Shown here: positions 35,389-45,613 of the stretch, in pieces | How positions within the stretch are numbered: the first letter of the stretch is position 1 | How the letters are laid out: every line of letters starts with the position of its first letter | NCBI RefSeq assembly: GCF_001423265.1 | Contig: NZ_LMND01000001.1 | Span: 188,128-252,127, forward strand | Direction: 5' to 3' | Source: Methylobacterium sp. Leaf108 | GTDB taxonomy: Bacteria; Pseudomonadota; Alphaproteobacteria; Rhizobiales; Beijerinckiaceae | Length of the DNA: 64,000 nt | The notes under the pieces: model-generated | Told to the model about the DNA's origin: nothing | The model's database searches: none | Seen by the model: only the letters and a program-made list of their open reading frames with translations | Position numbers and translations under genes: made by a program

Positions 35389-37470
35389 ATGTACCACGCG
35401 ATCGTCTTCTTTCCCCTTATCGGCGCCCTCGTCGCCGGACTGCTGGGGCGTCAGCTCGGCCCGCGCCTGTGCGAGTGGATTACCACCGGCTGCCTCGCCT
35501 TCTCGGCGCTGCTGTCCTGGGGCGTCTTCCTGGACGGGGGCGGCGAGAGCCTTCGCGTCCAGGTGGCGACCTGGTTTTCCGCCGGCGACCTGAGCGTCGA
35601 CTGGGCCTTCCGCATCGACACCCTGACCCGCGTCATGCTGGTCGTCGTCACCACGGTCTCGACCCTCGTCCACCTCTATTCGGTCGGCTACATGCACGAG
35701 GATCCGCACCGGCCGCGGTTCTTCGCCTACCTGTCGCTGTTCACCTTCGCCATGCTGATGCTGGTGACGGCCGACAACCTCGTGCAGATGTTCTTCGGCT
35801 GGGAGGGCGTCGGCCTCGCCTCCTACCTGCTGATCGGGTTCTGGTACGAGAAGCCCTCCGCCAACGCCGCGGCGATGAAGGCCTTCATCGTCAACCGGGT
35901 CGGCGATTTCGGCTTCTCGCTCGGCATCTTCCTGGTGTTCGTCCTGTTCGGCTCGGTCGCCTTCGACGGCATCTTCCCGCGCGTGGCCGAACTGAAGGAC
36001 GCCAGCTTCCACTTCCTCGGCTACGACTGGCATGCGCTGACGCTGGCCTGCCTGCTGCTGTTCATGGGCGCCATGGGCAAGTCGGCGCAGTTCCTGCTGC
36101 ACACATGGCTGCCGGACGCCATGGAGGGGCCGACCCCCGTCTCGGCCCTCATCCACGCCGCCACCATGGTGACGGCCGGCGTGTTCATGGTGGCGCGCCT
36201 GTCGCCGCTGTTCGAACTGGCGCCCGACGCGCTCGTCGTCGTCACGGTGATCGGCGGCATCACCGCCTTCTTCGCGGCCACGGTCGGGCTGGTGCAGAAC
36301 GACATCAAGCGGGTCATCGCCTATTCGACCTGCTCGCAGCTCGGCTACATGTTCGTGGCGCTCGGCGTCGGCGCCTATTCGGCCGGCGTGTTCCACCTCT
36401 TCACCCACGCCTTCTTCAAGGCGCTGCTGTTCCTCGGCGCCGGCTCCGTCATCCACGCCCTGCACCACGAGCAGGACATGCGGAACATGGGCGCGCTGCG
36501 GCGGCACATCCCCTTCACCACCGCGATGATGGCGATCGGGACGCTCGCGCTGATCGGCTTCCCGTTCACCGCCGGCTACTACTCGAAGGACGCGATCATC
36601 GAGGCGGCCTACGCCTCGACCCGGCCCGGCCACACCCTGGCCTTCATGGCCACCGTGGTCGCGGCGCTGATGACCTCGTTCTATTCCTGGCGCCTGTTCT
36701 TCCTCACCTTCGAGGGGCCTGCGCGCTGGGTCTCGCACGAGGCCCACCACGACGACCACGCGCATGCGGCCGTGGCCCACCAGGCCGACGGCGCCCGCGG
36801 CCACCACGAGGGCGTCGCCCACGACGATCGCGGCCACGACGTCGAGCCGGCCTCGCACAGCGCCATCGAGCACCACGACCACGCGCCCCATAAGCCGCAC
36901 GAAAGTCCGCTGGTGATGACGATCCCGCTGGCGATCCTCGCCTTCGGTGCGCTCTTCGCCGGCCTGATCTTCAAGGACCGCTTCATCGGCGAGGGCATGG
37001 AAGCGTTCTGGGGGCCGGCCCTGGCGCACGGGCCCGACAACCACATCATGCACGACATCCATTCGGTGCCCAAGATCGTGGCCTATTCCCCCGCGATCAT
37101 GATGCTGATCGGTTTCGTCCTGGCGTTCTGGATGTACATCCGCCGCCCCGAATTGCCGGGCGCCCTCGCGGACCAGCAGCCGGTGCTGTACCGCTTCCTC
37201 CTCAACAAGTGGTACGTCGACGAAATCTACGAGCGCATCTTCGTGCGCCCGGCCAAGGACTTCGGCAAGTTCCTCTGGAAGGAGGGCGACGGGCGCGTCA
37301 TCGACGGGATGGGGCCGGACGGCATCGCCGCCCGCGTCGCCGACGTCACCCGCGGGGTCGTGCGCCTGCAGACCGGCTACGTCTACCACTACGCCTTCGT
37401 GATGCTGGTCGGCGTCGCCGGGCTGATCTCCTGGTACATGGTGTCGGGCGTGCCCAAGGTCGGGCACTGA
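35389..37470 (+). CDS. nuoL: NADH-quinone oxidoreductase subunit L with a His-rich loop
   Basis: A 693-residue antiporter-like proton-pumping subunit with about 15 helices. The core is typical: [57 protein letters not shown] and [18 protein letters not shown]. Between residues about 445 and 505 there is a hydrophilic insertion extremely rich in His, Asp and Ala before the C-terminal lateral helix; it is longer than in E. coli (613 residues). The loop could bind metal or be a flexible spacer. Reading frame is intact. Confidence 0.97.
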   Translation: MYHAIVFFPLIGALVAGLLGRQLGPRLCEWITTGCLAFSALLSWGVFLDGGGESLRVQVATWFSAGDLSVDWAFRIDTLTRVMLVVVTTVSTLVHLYSVGYMHEDPHRPRFFAYLSLFTFAMLMLVTADNLVQMFFGWEGVGLASYLLIGFWYEKPSANAAAMKAFIVNRVGDFGFSLGIFLVFVLFGSVAFDGIFPRVAELKDASFHFLGYDWHALTLACLLLFMGAMGKSAQFLLHTWLPDAMEGPTPVSALIHAATMVTAGVFMVARLSPLFELAPDALVVVTVIGGITAFFAATVGLVQNDIKRVIAYSTCSQLGYMFVALGVGAYSAGVFHLFTHAFFKALLFLGAGSVIHALHHEQDMRNMGALRRHIPFTTAMMAIGTLALIGFPFTAGYYSKDAIIEAAYASTRPGHTLAFMATVVAALMTSFYSWRLFFLTFEGPARWVSHEAHHDDHAHAAVAHQADGARGHHEGVAHDDRGHDVEPASHSAIEHHDHAPHKPHESPLVMTIPLAILAFGALFAGLIFKDRFIGEGMEAFWGPALAHGPDNHIMHDIHSVPKIVAYSPAIMMLIGFVLAFWMYIRRPELPGALADQQPVLYRFLLNKWYVDEIYERIFVRPAKDFGKFLWKEGDGRVIDGMGPDGIAARVADVTRGVVRLQTGYVYHYAFVMLVGVAGLISWYMVSGVPKVGH

Positions 37471-37508
37471 TGGCCCACCTGGTCTTTCCGCTTCGGAGCC
37501 CCCGCTAG

Positions 37509-39029
37509 ATGTTCGGCCTCGGTATCCTCTCCGGCCTGCTCATCGTGCCGCTCTGCGGCGCCGCCTTCATCCTCACCCTCGGCGACGAGACCGAGGCGGT
37601 GCGCCGCAATGCGCGCTGGGCGGCGCTCGCGACCACGATCGTCACCTTCGTGCTCTCGCTCGTGGCCTGGAGCCGCTACGACACCTCGACAGCGAGCTTC
37701 CAGCTCGTCGAGACGCATGCCTGGCTCACCGAGACCATCCGCTTCAAGCTTGGGGTCGACGGCTTCTCGATGCCGCTCGTCCTGCTCACCACCTTCCTGA
37801 TGCCGTTCTGCATCGCCGCCTCGTGGAACTCGATCGGGACGCGGGTGAAGGAATACTTCGTCGCCTTCCTCGTCCTCGAGACGACGATGATCGGGGTGTT
37901 CTGCTCCCTCGACCTGGTGCTGTTCTACCTGTTCTTCGAGGCCGGCTTGATCCCGATGTTCCTCATCATCGGGATCTGGGGCGGCAAGCGACGCATCTAC
38001 GCCAGCTTCAAGTTCTTCCTCTACACCCTGCTCGGCTCGGTGCTGATGCTGCTCGCCATCATGGCGATGTACTGGCACGCCGGCACCACCGACATCCCGA
38101 CGCTCCTCACCACCCGCTTCCCCGTGGGCATGCAATGGTGGCTGTGGCTGGCGTTCTTCGCCTCCTTCGCGGTGAAGATGCCGATGTGGCCGGTCCATAC
38201 CTGGCTGCCCGACGCGCACGTGGAGGCGCCCACCGCCGGGTCGGTGATCCTGGCCGGCATCCTCCTCAAGATGGGCGGCTACGGCTTCATCCGGGTCTCG
38301 CTGCCGATGTTCCCGGATGCCAGCCAGGCCTTCGCGCCGCTGGTGTTCGCCCTGTCGGTCATCGCGATCATCTTCACGTCGCTGATCGCCCTGATGCAGA
38401 CCGACATCAAGAAGCTGATCGCCTATTCCTCGGTCGCCCACATGGGCTTCGTCACGCTCGGCCTCTTCACCCTCAACGAGCAGGGCATCCAGGGCGCCCT
38501 GTTCCTGATGATCTCGCACGGCATCGTCTCGGGTGCGCTCTTCCTCTGCGTCGGCGTCGTCTACGACCGCATGCACACCCGCGAGATCGCGGCCTACGGC
38601 GGGCTCGTGAAGCGCATGCCGCTGTTCGCCGCCGCGATGATGGTGTTCACCATGGCCAACGTCGGCCTGCCCGGCACCTCCGGATTCGTCGGCGAGTTCC
38701 TCGCCATGATGGGGGCGTTCAAGGCCAACCCGACCGTGGCGTTCTTCTCGGTGTTCGGCATCATCCTCTCGGCCGGCTACGCCCTGTGGCTGTATGCGCG
38801 GGTGATCTACGGCAAGCTCGAGAAGCCGGCCCTGATGGGCATCCTCGACCTCGACCTGCGCGAGAAGATCATCATCGCGCCGCTGGTGGCGCTGACGATC
38901 TACTACGGGGTCCACCCGGCTCCGATCCTCGACACCTTCGCCCCCTCGACGGAGGCGCTGATGCAGAGCATGAAGACCGCGCTCTCGACCACGCAGACCG
39001 CGGCCGTCGTGCCGCCGGTCGCGCGCTGA
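37509..39029 (+). CDS. nuoM: NADH-quinone oxidoreductase subunit M
   Basis: A 506-residue antiporter-like subunit. [66 protein letters not shown] and [18 protein letters not shown] carry the conserved Glu and Lys residues of the proton channel. It follows nuoL by 38 bases. Length is normal. Confidence 0.97.
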   Translation: MFGLGILSGLLIVPLCGAAFILTLGDETEAVRRNARWAALATTIVTFVLSLVAWSRYDTSTASFQLVETHAWLTETIRFKLGVDGFSMPLVLLTTFLMPFCIAASWNSIGTRVKEYFVAFLVLETTMIGVFCSLDLVLFYLFFEAGLIPMFLIIGIWGGKRRIYASFKFFLYTLLGSVLMLLAIMAMYWHAGTTDIPTLLTTRFPVGMQWWLWLAFFASFAVKMPMWPVHTWLPDAHVEAPTAGSVILAGILLKMGGYGFIRVSLPMFPDASQAFAPLVFALSVIAIIFTSLIALMQTDIKKLIAYSSVAHMGFVTLGLFTLNEQGIQGALFLMISHGIVSGALFLCVGVVYDRMHTREIAAYGGLVKRMPLFAAAMMVFTMANVGLPGTSGFVGEFLAMMGAFKANPTVAFFSVFGIILSAGYALWLYARVIYGKLEKPALMGILDLDLREKIIIAPLVALTIYYGVHPAPILDTFAPSTEALMQSMKTALSTTQTAAVVPPVAR

Positions 39030-39039
39030 AGGTGAACCG

Positions 39040-40482
39040 ATGAACGCCGCCCAGATCGTGATGCCGGCCCTCGGGCCGGCCCTGCCCGAACTGATCCTCG
39101 CCGTCGGCGTGCTGGTGCTGATCCTGTACGGCGCCTTCAAGGGCGAGCGCTCGGTGGAGGGCGTCAACGTCGGTGCCCTGCTGCTTCTCGTGCTGGCACT
39201 CTTCGTCGTGGTCTCGCAGACCGGCCTCAAGGTCACCACGCTCAACGGCTCGTTCATCGTCGACGGGTTCTCCCGCGTGATGAAGGCCCTGGTGCTGATC
39301 GGCTCGGCCGCGACCATCCTGTTGTCGCGCGACTACTTCCAGCGCGAGCGCATCGACCGGTTCGAGTTCCCGATCCTGGTCGTGTTGTGCACCATCGGCA
39401 TGATGGTGATGGTCTCGGCCAACGACCTCATCGCCCTCTACCTCGGCCTCGAACTGCAGTCGCTCGCGGCCTACGTCATCGCGGCCTTCCATCGCGACAA
39501 CCTGAAGTCGACCGAGGCGGGCCTGAAGTACTTCGTACTCGGCGCGCTGTCGTCGGGGATGCTGCTCTACGGCGCCTCGCTCGTCTACGGCTTCACCGGC
39601 ACGGTCTCGTTCCCCGGCATCGTCTCGGCGCTGCACGAGGGCGCCGGCTTCGGCATCGTGCTGGGCATCGTGTTCGTGGCGGCCGGCGTCGCCTTCAAGA
39701 TGTCGGCGGTGCCGTTCCACATGTGGACACCCGACGTCTACGAGGGCTCGCCGACGCCGGTGACCGCCTTCTTCGCCTCGGCGCCCAAGATGGCGGCGGT
39801 GGCGATGACGGTGCGGATCTTCATGGGCGCCTTCCCCGACGTCACCGCGATCTGGCAGCAGATCATCGTCTTCGTGTCCATCGCCTCGATGACGCTCGGC
39901 TCCTTCGCGGCCATCGGCCAGACCTCGATCAAGCGGCTGATGGCCTATTCCTCCATCGGCAACGTCGGCTACGCGCTGATCGGCCTCGCCGCCGCCTCCG
40001 AGGAGGGCATCCGCGGCGTGGTGATCTACATGATCATCTACCTCGCCATGACGCTGGGCGCCTTCGCGGTCCTGCTGTCCCTGCGCCGGGGCGGCCGGAT
40101 GTTCGAGACGGTGGACGACCTCTCGGGCCTGTCGCGGACCCATCCGGTGATGGCGTTCTGCCTGGCCGCGATGATGTTCTCGCTGGCCGGCATCCCGCCG
40201 CTCGCCGGCTTCTTCGGCAAGTTCTACGTCTTCGCCGCCGCCATCAAGGCCGACCTCCTGGCGCTCGCGGTGATCGGCGTCGTCACCAGCGTGATTGGCG
40301 CGTTCTATTACATCCGCCTCGTCAAGGTGATGTACTTCGACGAGCCCAAGGCCCCCTACGAGGCGATGGCCCCGGGCCTGCGCATCGTGCTCGGCCTGTC
40401 GAGCGTCGTGGTGATCCTGTTCTGGCTCCTGCCCGCACCGCTGGTCGGCGCCGCCGGGGCCGCGGCCAAGTCGTTGTTCTAG
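39040..40482 (+). CDS. nuoN: NADH-quinone oxidoreductase subunit N
   Basis: A 480-residue antiporter-like subunit. LGLELQSLAAYVIAAFHRDNLKSTEAGLKYFVLGALSSGMLLYGASL and AFKMSAVPFHMWTPDVYEGSPTPVTAFFASAPKMAA are diagnostic, with SIKRLMAYSSIGNVGYALIG later. It closes the complex I set, ten bases after nuoM. birA begins seven bases after its stop, so birA is probably co-transcribed. Confidence 0.97.
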   Translation: MNAAQIVMPALGPALPELILAVGVLVLILYGAFKGERSVEGVNVGALLLLVLALFVVVSQTGLKVTTLNGSFIVDGFSRVMKALVLIGSAATILLSRDYFQRERIDRFEFPILVVLCTIGMMVMVSANDLIALYLGLELQSLAAYVIAAFHRDNLKSTEAGLKYFVLGALSSGMLLYGASLVYGFTGTVSFPGIVSALHEGAGFGIVLGIVFVAAGVAFKMSAVPFHMWTPDVYEGSPTPVTAFFASAPKMAAVAMTVRIFMGAFPDVTAIWQQIIVFVSIASMTLGSFAAIGQTSIKRLMAYSSIGNVGYALIGLAAASEEGIRGVVIYMIIYLAMTLGAFAVLLSLRRGGRMFETVDDLSGLSRTHPVMAFCLAAMMFSLAGIPPLAGFFGKFYVFAAAIKADLLALAVIGVVTSVIGAFYYIRLVKVMYFDEPKAPYEAMAPGLRIVLGLSSVVVILFWLLPAPLVGAAGAAAKSLF

Positions 40483-40489
40483 CGCGCGG

Positions 40490-41338
40490 ATGGACTACCG
40501 GCTCGGGGCCGCCGCCACGGCGGCCGGTCATCGTCTCGTCGTCCACGACAGCCTCGGCTCCACCAACACCGAGGCCCTGGATCGTGCGCGCTCCGGCGAG
40601 GCCGGGCCGCTCTGGGTGGTCGCCCGGCGCCAGGAGGCCGGCCGCGGCCGGCGCGGCAACGCCTGGACATCGCCGCCCGGCAACCTCGCCGCCAGTCTCC
40701 TGCTGGGCGTGGACGACGTCGATCCCGGCAGGCTCGCGACCCTGGGGTTCGTGGCCGGGGTGGCCCTCGTGGATGCACTGGGCGCGGTGTGCGGCGACGC
40801 GCGCGAATGCGTTTCGGCCGACGCGACGCCTCGGGACGAGGTCGAGGGATCGAGACCGACCGAGGTCGGCGGCCCGCGCTTGAAGTGGCCCAACGACGTC
40901 CTCCTCGACGGCGCCAAGCTCGCGGGCATCCTGCTGGAGGCGGAAACGCTCCGCGACGGCCGGAGAATCGTGGTCGTCGGCTTCGGCGTCAACGTCGCGG
41001 CGGCCCCGGAGGGATTGCCTTATGCCGCGACGTGCCTCAGGCAGGCGGGATGCGTGGTCGACGCGCCGGACGTGCTACGGGCCTTGTCCGACACGATCGT
41101 CGCGGCGATGCGGCTGTGGCACCAGGGCGAAGGCTTCGGGCATGTGCGCGCGCGGTGGCTCGCGAGCGCGGCCGGGCTCGGTAGGCCGGTGTCGGTGAGC
41201 CTCGGCACAGGCCGGGTGCAGGGAATTTTCGAGACGATCGACGACGCCGGACGGCTCGTGGTCGTCTCGGACGACGGAACGCGACGGACCGTGACGGCGG
41301 GCGAGGTGCATTTTGGGACGGCCGCGACGGCGGCTTGA
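40490..41338 (+). CDS. birA: Biotin--[acetyl-CoA-carboxylase] ligase
   Basis: A 282-residue class I biotin protein ligase without the DNA-binding N-terminal domain. It has DSLGSTNTEALDRA, the biotinyl-AMP loop RRQEAGRGRRGNAW, and LKWPNDVLLDGAKLAGILLEA. Between residues about 100 and 122 it has an extra acidic/Arg stretch before LKWPND that shorter homologues lack. It attaches biotin to carboxylase carrier proteins. Its place directly behind nuoN and ahead of RNase J is common in Hyphomicrobiales. Confidence 0.93.
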   Translation: MDYRLGAAATAAGHRLVVHDSLGSTNTEALDRARSGEAGPLWVVARRQEAGRGRRGNAWTSPPGNLAASLLLGVDDVDPGRLATLGFVAGVALVDALGAVCGDARECVSADATPRDEVEGSRPTEVGGPRLKWPNDVLLDGAKLAGILLEAETLRDGRRIVVVGFGVNVAAAPEGLPYAATCLRQAGCVVDAPDVLRALSDTIVAAMRLWHQGEGFGHVRARWLASAAGLGRPVSVSLGTGRVQGIFETIDDAGRLVVVSDDGTRRTVTAGEVHFGTAATAA

Positions 41339-41351
41339 GGTTGTGACAGCT

Positions 41352-43025
41352 ATGACGACAAGGCAAGACGAGCTCGTCTTCGTGCCGCTCGGCGGCGTGG
41401 GCGAGATCGGGATGAACGCGGCGCTCTACGGCTTCGGGCCGGAGAAGGGTCGCAAATGGATCATGGTCGACTGTGGGATGGGCTTTGCCGGCGAGGAGGG
41501 TTTCCCCGGCATCGACCTCATGTTCCCGGACCTCAGCTTCATCGAGGAGCGCCGCGACGACCTGCTGGCGATCTTCATCACCCACGCGCACGAGGACCAC
41601 ATCGGGGCGATCGGCGAACTCTGGCACAAGCTCAAGGTGCCGGTGTACGCGACGCGCTTCGCCAAGAACCTGCTGGAGGCCCGCCGCCTCAGCGAGCCAG
41701 GCGCGCCCAAGGTGGTGCTGCGCGAGATCGCGGCCGGAAAGCGCGTCGTGGTCGGCCCGTTCGACATCGAGTTCGTGCCGGTCTCGCACTCGATCCCGGA
41801 AGCCAACGCCGTGGCGATCCGCACCCCTTCGGGGCTCGTCCTCCACACCGGCGACTGGAAGCTCGACCTGACCCCGATCCTGGGCGACGTTACCTCGGCC
41901 GCCGCCTTCACGGCGCTGGGTGACGAGGGCATCCTGGCGATGGTGTCGGATTCCACCAACGTCATGCGCACCGGCAGCAGCCCGAGCGAGGCCGAGGTCG
42001 CCAGCACGCTGGCAGAGTTGATCGCCGAGGCCCCCCATCGGGTCGCCGTCACCACCTTCGCCTCGAACGTCGCCCGCATGCGGGCCGTCGCCCTGGCGGC
42101 CAAGGCCTGCGGCCGCGAGGTCGTCGCCGTCGGCCGGGCGATGGACCGGGTGATCGAAGTGGCCAAGGAGTGCGGCTTCCTCGACGGGCTGCCCGATTTC
42201 CGGCCCGCCAGTGCCTACGGCTACCTGCCCCGCGACAAGGTCGTGGTGCTGCTCACCGGCTCGCAGGGCGAGGACCGCGCGGCCCTGGCCCGCGTTTCCC
42301 GCGACGACCACCCCGACGTCACCCTGGCCGCAGGCGACCGCGTGATCTTTTCCTCGCGCGCCATCCCGGGCAACGAGCGTTCGGTCGGCGCGATCATCAA
42401 CGACCTGATCAACGCCGGCATCGAGGTCGTCACGGACCGGACCGCCCTCGTCCACGTCTCGGGCCATCCGCGCCGCGACGAGATGGCGGAAATGTACGCC
42501 TGGACGCGACCGAACACGGTGATCCCCGCCCACGGCGAGGCCCTGCACCTCGACGAGCATGCGCGGTTCGCCCGCGAGCAGGGCGTGCCGAACGTGGTCA
42601 AGGCCCGCAACGGCTGCGTCGTGCGCCTCGCACCCGGCACGCCGGAGATCGTCGACCACGTCAAGTCCGGCCGCCTGTTCAAGGACGGCAACGTGCTGGT
42701 GGACGCCAAGGACCGAGCGATCCCCGAGCGCCGCAAGCTCTCGCAGTCGGGCATGGTCTCGGTGGCCATCGCCATCGACGATCAGGGCACCGTGCTGGGC
42801 GAACCGGCCATCGACATCATGGGCCTGCCCAACCGCGGGCGCACCGGCCAGCCGATGCTCGACGTCGTGGTCGAATCCGTCTCGCGGACGCTGGCCGGGC
42901 TCTCGAAGGGCAAGCGCCGGGACTCGGAGGCGGTGGAGAACGCCGTCGACCGCGCCCTGCGCTCGGCCGTCAACGAGGCCTGGGGCAAGAAGCCGGCCTG
43001 CCACGTCCAGGTGGTCGAGGTGTGA
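41352..43025 (+). CDS. rnj: Ribonuclease J
   Basis: About 557 residues from the ATG at 41352. It is a metallo-beta-lactamase/beta-CASP nuclease: VPLGGVGEIGMNAALYG, the metal motif THAHEDHIGAIGEL (His78, His80, Asp82, His83), PVSHSIPEANAVAI, LHTGDWKLD, SDSTNVMR and the beta-CASP end VHVSGHPRRDEMAEM with PAHGEALHL. RNase J does 5'-3' exo- and endonucleolytic RNA decay and rRNA maturation. The ribosome site is weak; a start 13 codons upstream gives an Arg-rich leader and is less likely. Confidence 0.94.
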   Translation: MTTRQDELVFVPLGGVGEIGMNAALYGFGPEKGRKWIMVDCGMGFAGEEGFPGIDLMFPDLSFIEERRDDLLAIFITHAHEDHIGAIGELWHKLKVPVYATRFAKNLLEARRLSEPGAPKVVLREIAAGKRVVVGPFDIEFVPVSHSIPEANAVAIRTPSGLVLHTGDWKLDLTPILGDVTSAAAFTALGDEGILAMVSDSTNVMRTGSSPSEAEVASTLAELIAEAPHRVAVTTFASNVARMRAVALAAKACGREVVAVGRAMDRVIEVAKECGFLDGLPDFRPASAYGYLPRDKVVVLLTGSQGEDRAALARVSRDDHPDVTLAAGDRVIFSSRAIPGNERSVGAIINDLINAGIEVVTDRTALVHVSGHPRRDEMAEMYAWTRPNTVIPAHGEALHLDEHARFAREQGVPNVVKARNGCVVRLAPGTPEIVDHVKSGRLFKDGNVLVDAKDRAIPERRKLSQSGMVSVAIAIDDQGTVLGEPAIDIMGLPNRGRTGQPMLDVVVESVSRTLAGLSKGKRRDSEAVENAVDRALRSAVNEAWGKKPACHVQVVEV

Positions 43026-43034
43026 GATGTCGGA

Positions 43035-43055
43035 CCCTCCCCGCTCCGGGGAGGG
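43035..43055. repeat. Hairpin CCCTCCCCG/CGGGGAGGG between RNase J and mce
   Basis: A perfect nine-base stem with a three-base loop, nine bases after the RNase J stop. It is the same type as the hairpin at 10813-10837. No T run, so more likely an RNA-stability or intergenic repeat element than a classic terminator. Confidence 0.6.
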
Positions 43056-43093
43056 AGCCGGCGGCGGATGTTCGAACGAGAGAGGAGCGACAC

Positions 43094-43498
43094 ATGATCG
43101 GGCGTCTCAACCACGTGGCCATCGCGGTGCGCGATCTCGATGCGGCCTGCGCGATCTATCGCGATACCCTGGGTGCCACGCTCACCGAGCCGCTGCCGCA
43201 GCCCGAGCACGGCGTCACGGTCGTGTTCGTGGAACTGCCCAACAGCAAGGTCGAGCTGATGGCGCCGCTCGGTGAAGGCTCGCCCATCGAGAGCTTCGTG
43301 GAGCGCAATCCGAACGGGGGCGTCCACCACGTCTGCTACGAGGTCGACGACATCATCGTCGCCCGCGACAAGCTCAAGGCTCAGGGTGCGCGGGTGCTGG
43401 GCACCGGCGAGCCCCGCATCGGCGCCCACGGCAAGCCCGTGCTGTTCCTCCACCCGAAGGATTTCCTCGGCACACTCGTCGAGCTGGAGCAGGTGTGA
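43094..43498 (+). CDS. mce: Methylmalonyl-CoA epimerase
   Basis: A 134-residue glyoxalase-fold protein, the usual size. The metal residues are visible as [12 protein letters not shown] (His), [20 protein letters not shown] (Glu), [13 protein letters not shown] (His) and TLVELEQV (Glu). It interconverts (R)- and (S)-methylmalonyl-CoA; in methylotrophs it also serves the ethylmalonyl-CoA pathway. AGAGGAG precedes the ATG. The stop overlaps the next GTG start. Confidence 0.93.
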   Translation: MIGRLNHVAIAVRDLDAACAIYRDTLGATLTEPLPQPEHGVTVVFVELPNSKVELMAPLGEGSPIESFVERNPNGGVHHVCYEVDDIIVARDKLKAQGARVLGTGEPRIGAHGKPVLFLHPKDFLGTLVELEQV

Positions 43499-43830
43499 GC
43501 GCGCTGCTGCAGACGCTGACGACCTCGACCGGGCGGACGCTGGGCGCCGTGCTCGCCCTCGGCGCCGCCACGGTGGCGATCGCGGTGGCGTTGTTCGGGC
43601 TCTCGATCTTCGGTGCGGTGGCGCTGTATTTCGTGGTGTGGTGGACGCTGCTGTTCGCCATCCTGCCGTTGCGCAACCAGGCCGAGACCGATCCCGCGCG
43701 GCTGGTGCCGGGCCAGGACCCCGGCGCTCCCGCGAGCCCGCGCCTGCGCGAGAAGGCGATCTGGACCAGCCTCGTGGCCAGCGTCGTCTTCGTGGTCACG
43801 GTGGCGGTGCTGCCGCTGGCCGGCCTCTAG
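43495..43830 (+). CDS. DUF1467 family membrane protein
   Basis: A 111-residue protein from the GTG at 43495, which overlaps the mce stop as GTGA. It has two or three hydrophobic segments and the family core [24 protein letters not shown]...[21 protein letters not shown]1467 proteins follow mce in many alphaproteobacteria; function unknown. The tight coupling is conserved and suggests co-expression rather than a shared reaction. Confidence 0.88.
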   Translation: MSALLQTLTTSTGRTLGAVLALGAATVAIAVALFGLSIFGAVALYFVVWWTLLFAILPLRNQAETDPARLVPGQDPGAPASPRLREKAIWTSLVASVVFVVTVAVLPLAGL

Positions 43831-43844
43831 GACTCCGGCCGGCC

Positions 43845-43997
43845 ATGGCCCGGATGCGCAAGAAGGCCGACCTGCCGACCAAGATCTGCGCCCATTGCCA
43901 GAAGCCGTTCGCCTGGCGAAAGAAGTGGGAGCGGGTCTGGGACGAGGTCCGCTATTGCTCGGACCGGTGCCGGACCGAGGCCAAGCGGTCGGGCTGA
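43845..43997 (+). CDS. DUF2256 small zinc-finger-like protein
   Basis: A 50-residue product from ATG 43845, or 47 from ATG 43854. It has [31 protein letters not shown], the DUF2256 pattern with two CxxC pairs that probably bind zinc. Function unknown; the family is small and widely spread. It lies 14 bases after DUF1467 and is too short for many gene finders. Confidence 0.87.
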   Translation: MARMRKKADLPTKICAHCQKPFAWRKKWERVWDEVRYCSDRCRTEAKRSG

Positions 43998-44007
43998 TTC
44001 CGTCCGC

Positions 44008-44595
44008 TCAGGCGCGATCCAAGGCGTCCGGCGTATCGACGTCGTAGCGCACCGCCGCGTCCATCGCGATCTCCACCACATCCCCGCGCCCGGCCAGCAA
44101 CCGCCCGGCGCCGCGGTCGCCCGACAGGCGCGCGATGTCCTGCCCGAGGCGGGCGCGATCGAGCAGGACCGGATTGCCGCGCCTGCCGCCATGGATCGGA
44201 ACGACGGCCGCCGGCCGGGGCTCCCCGGCCGCATAAGCCGCCGCGAGAGCGGCCAGATGGTCGGGCCGGATGCGCGGCATGTCGGCGAGCATGACGATGA
44301 TCCCGCCGGTCCCGGCCGGGACCGCGGCGAGCCCGAGCCGCAGCGAGCTCGCGAGGCCGTCCTGCGGTGCCGGGTTCGTGAGACAGGCGAGGTCCAGGCC
44401 GTCGAGGGCGGCGCGGATGCGCGGACCGTGGGTGCCCAGCACCACCGTCACCGGCCCGAGCCCGCTCGCCAGTGCGGCCTCGGCGGCGTGGCGCACCAGG
44501 GGCTTGCCCTCGAGGAGGGCGAGGAGTTTGGGCGCCTCGCCGAAGCGGCTGCCCCTGCCGGCGGCGAGCAGGAGGATGGCGATGGTCTCAGGCAT
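44008..44595 (-). CDS. MobA/MocA-type molybdenum cofactor nucleotidyltransferase
   Basis: About 195 residues from ATG 44595, which overlaps the upstream gene's end by eight bases; a start nine codons earlier is also open. The nucleotide loop is LLLAAGRGSRFGEAPKLLALLEGKPLVRH, then VVLGTHG, DGLASSLRLGL and MLADMPRI (metal Asp), typical of the MocA cytidylyltransferase/NTP_transf_3 group. With the MoeA/CinA-like and XdhC-like genes it forms a molybdenum-hydroxylase maturation operon, so MCD synthesis for a xanthine-dehydrogenase-type enzyme is likely. Confidence 0.87.
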   Translation of the reverse strand: MPETIAILLLAAGRGSRFGEAPKLLALLEGKPLVRHAAEAALASGLGPVTVVLGTHGPRIRAALDGLDLACLTNPAPQDGLASSLRLGLAAVPAGTGGIIVMLADMPRIRPDHLAALAAAYAAGEPRPAAVVPIHGGRRGNPVLLDRARLGQDIARLSGDRGAGRLLAGRGDVVEIAMDAAVRYDVDTPDALDRA

Positions 44596-45613
44596 CGTCG
44601 TCGGCGCGTTCGCCGCCGTCACGCGGCTGGGGCCGCGAGACGATCTCCGTGAGCAGGCCGCCGACGCCCATGGCGACGATGTCGGAGCGCGCCACAGCGA
44701 GATCCGCCAGATGCCGCTGCAGCACCCAGTCGAAGCCGTTCTCCTTGGGCGAGCGGGCGCAGCCCGGCGCCCCGATCACCGGCACGTCGCCGCGCGCGCC
44801 CACCAGGAGAAGGTTGCCGGGGTCCACCGGCATGCCGAGGTGGACGACATGGCCGCCCGCCGCCTCGATACCCATCGGGATCACGTCGCGGCGGTCGGCG
44901 ATGGCCGAGGCGCCGAAGATCAGGACGAGGTCCGCGCCGCTTTGCTCGACGAGGGTCGCCACCGCCTCGGCCACCGCCCCGGGCTCGTGGGGAATGCGGA
45001 CGTCGCCGATCACTGCCGCACCGGTGGGCGCCAGACGGTGCCGGAGGTTGCGCAGGGTCTTGTCGACCGTGGCCGGTTTCAGGCCCGGCAGCAGGGTCGA
45101 GACGACCCCGACGCGGCGGCGGCGGTAGGGCGCGATCCGCAGGGGCGGCTCGCGCACGGCGGCGCAGGCCATGGCCAGGACCGGCCCGGGGACGGCGTAG
45201 GGAATGATCTTGACCGTCGCCACCATCTCGTCCGCGGCCACCGGCCGGAACGGCGCCAGGGTCGCCACGGTGATGGCCTCGTCGACGCCGTTGATCGCAT
45301 CGATGCCGGCGCGCTCCACGAGAAGCAGTCCCGCGAGCCCGGCGAACAGGTTGCAGCGCCCGGTGAAGGCGGGCTCCCGCCGCAGCCCGTCCCCGGCGAT
45401 GCGCTCGGCCAGATGCGAGGCGGCCTCGTCCTCGCCGATGTCGCCGGGCTCCAGGCTCGCCGCCACCACCTCGTCGAGCCCCGCCTCCTGGAGGTGGTGC
45501 AAATGCTCGGGCCGGAGGCGGCTGCCCTTGCGCAGGGTCAGCGATCCGGCGCGCAGGGTATGGGCGGTGATGAGACCGGCGGCCCGAGCGGTCGGAACGC
45601 GACCGAACTTCAC
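44588..45613 (-). CDS. Molybdopterin-binding protein (MoeA/CinA-like fold)
   Basis: A 341-residue protein from a GTG at 45613 that overlaps the stop of the XdhC-like gene as GTGA. The first 180 residues resemble the MoeA-type linker domain (GLITAHTLRAGSLTLRKGSRL, EDEAASHLA); residues 180-330 are a MoCF/MogA-like domain with GVVSTLLPG, DLVLIFGASAIADRRDVIP and VIGAPGCARSPKENGFD. It fits the 'molybdopterin-binding protein' found with coxI/xdhC genes. It probably presents molybdopterin during cofactor delivery. Confidence 0.85.
   Translation of the reverse strand: MKFGRVPTARAAGLITAHTLRAGSLTLRKGSRLRPEHLHHLQEAGLDEVVAASLEPGDIGEDEAASHLAERIAGDGLRREPAFTGRCNLFAGLAGLLLVERAGIDAINGVDEAITVATLAPFRPVAADEMVATVKIIPYAVPGPVLAMACAAVREPPLRIAPYRRRRVGVVSTLLPGLKPATVDKTLRNLRHRLAPTGAAVIGDVRIPHEPGAVAEAVATLVEQSGADLVLIFGASAIADRRDVIPMGIEAAGGHVVHLGMPVDPGNLLLVGARGDVPVIGAPGCARSPKENGFDWVLQRHLADLAVARSDIVAMGVGGLLTEIVSRPQPRDGGERADDDA

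Noticed and set aside
34858..37467. An 869-codon minus-strand open frame opposite nuoL
   Set aside because: Same antisense shadow pattern (long His/Glu/Arg/Gly runs); nuoL has unmistakable motifs and good codon use.
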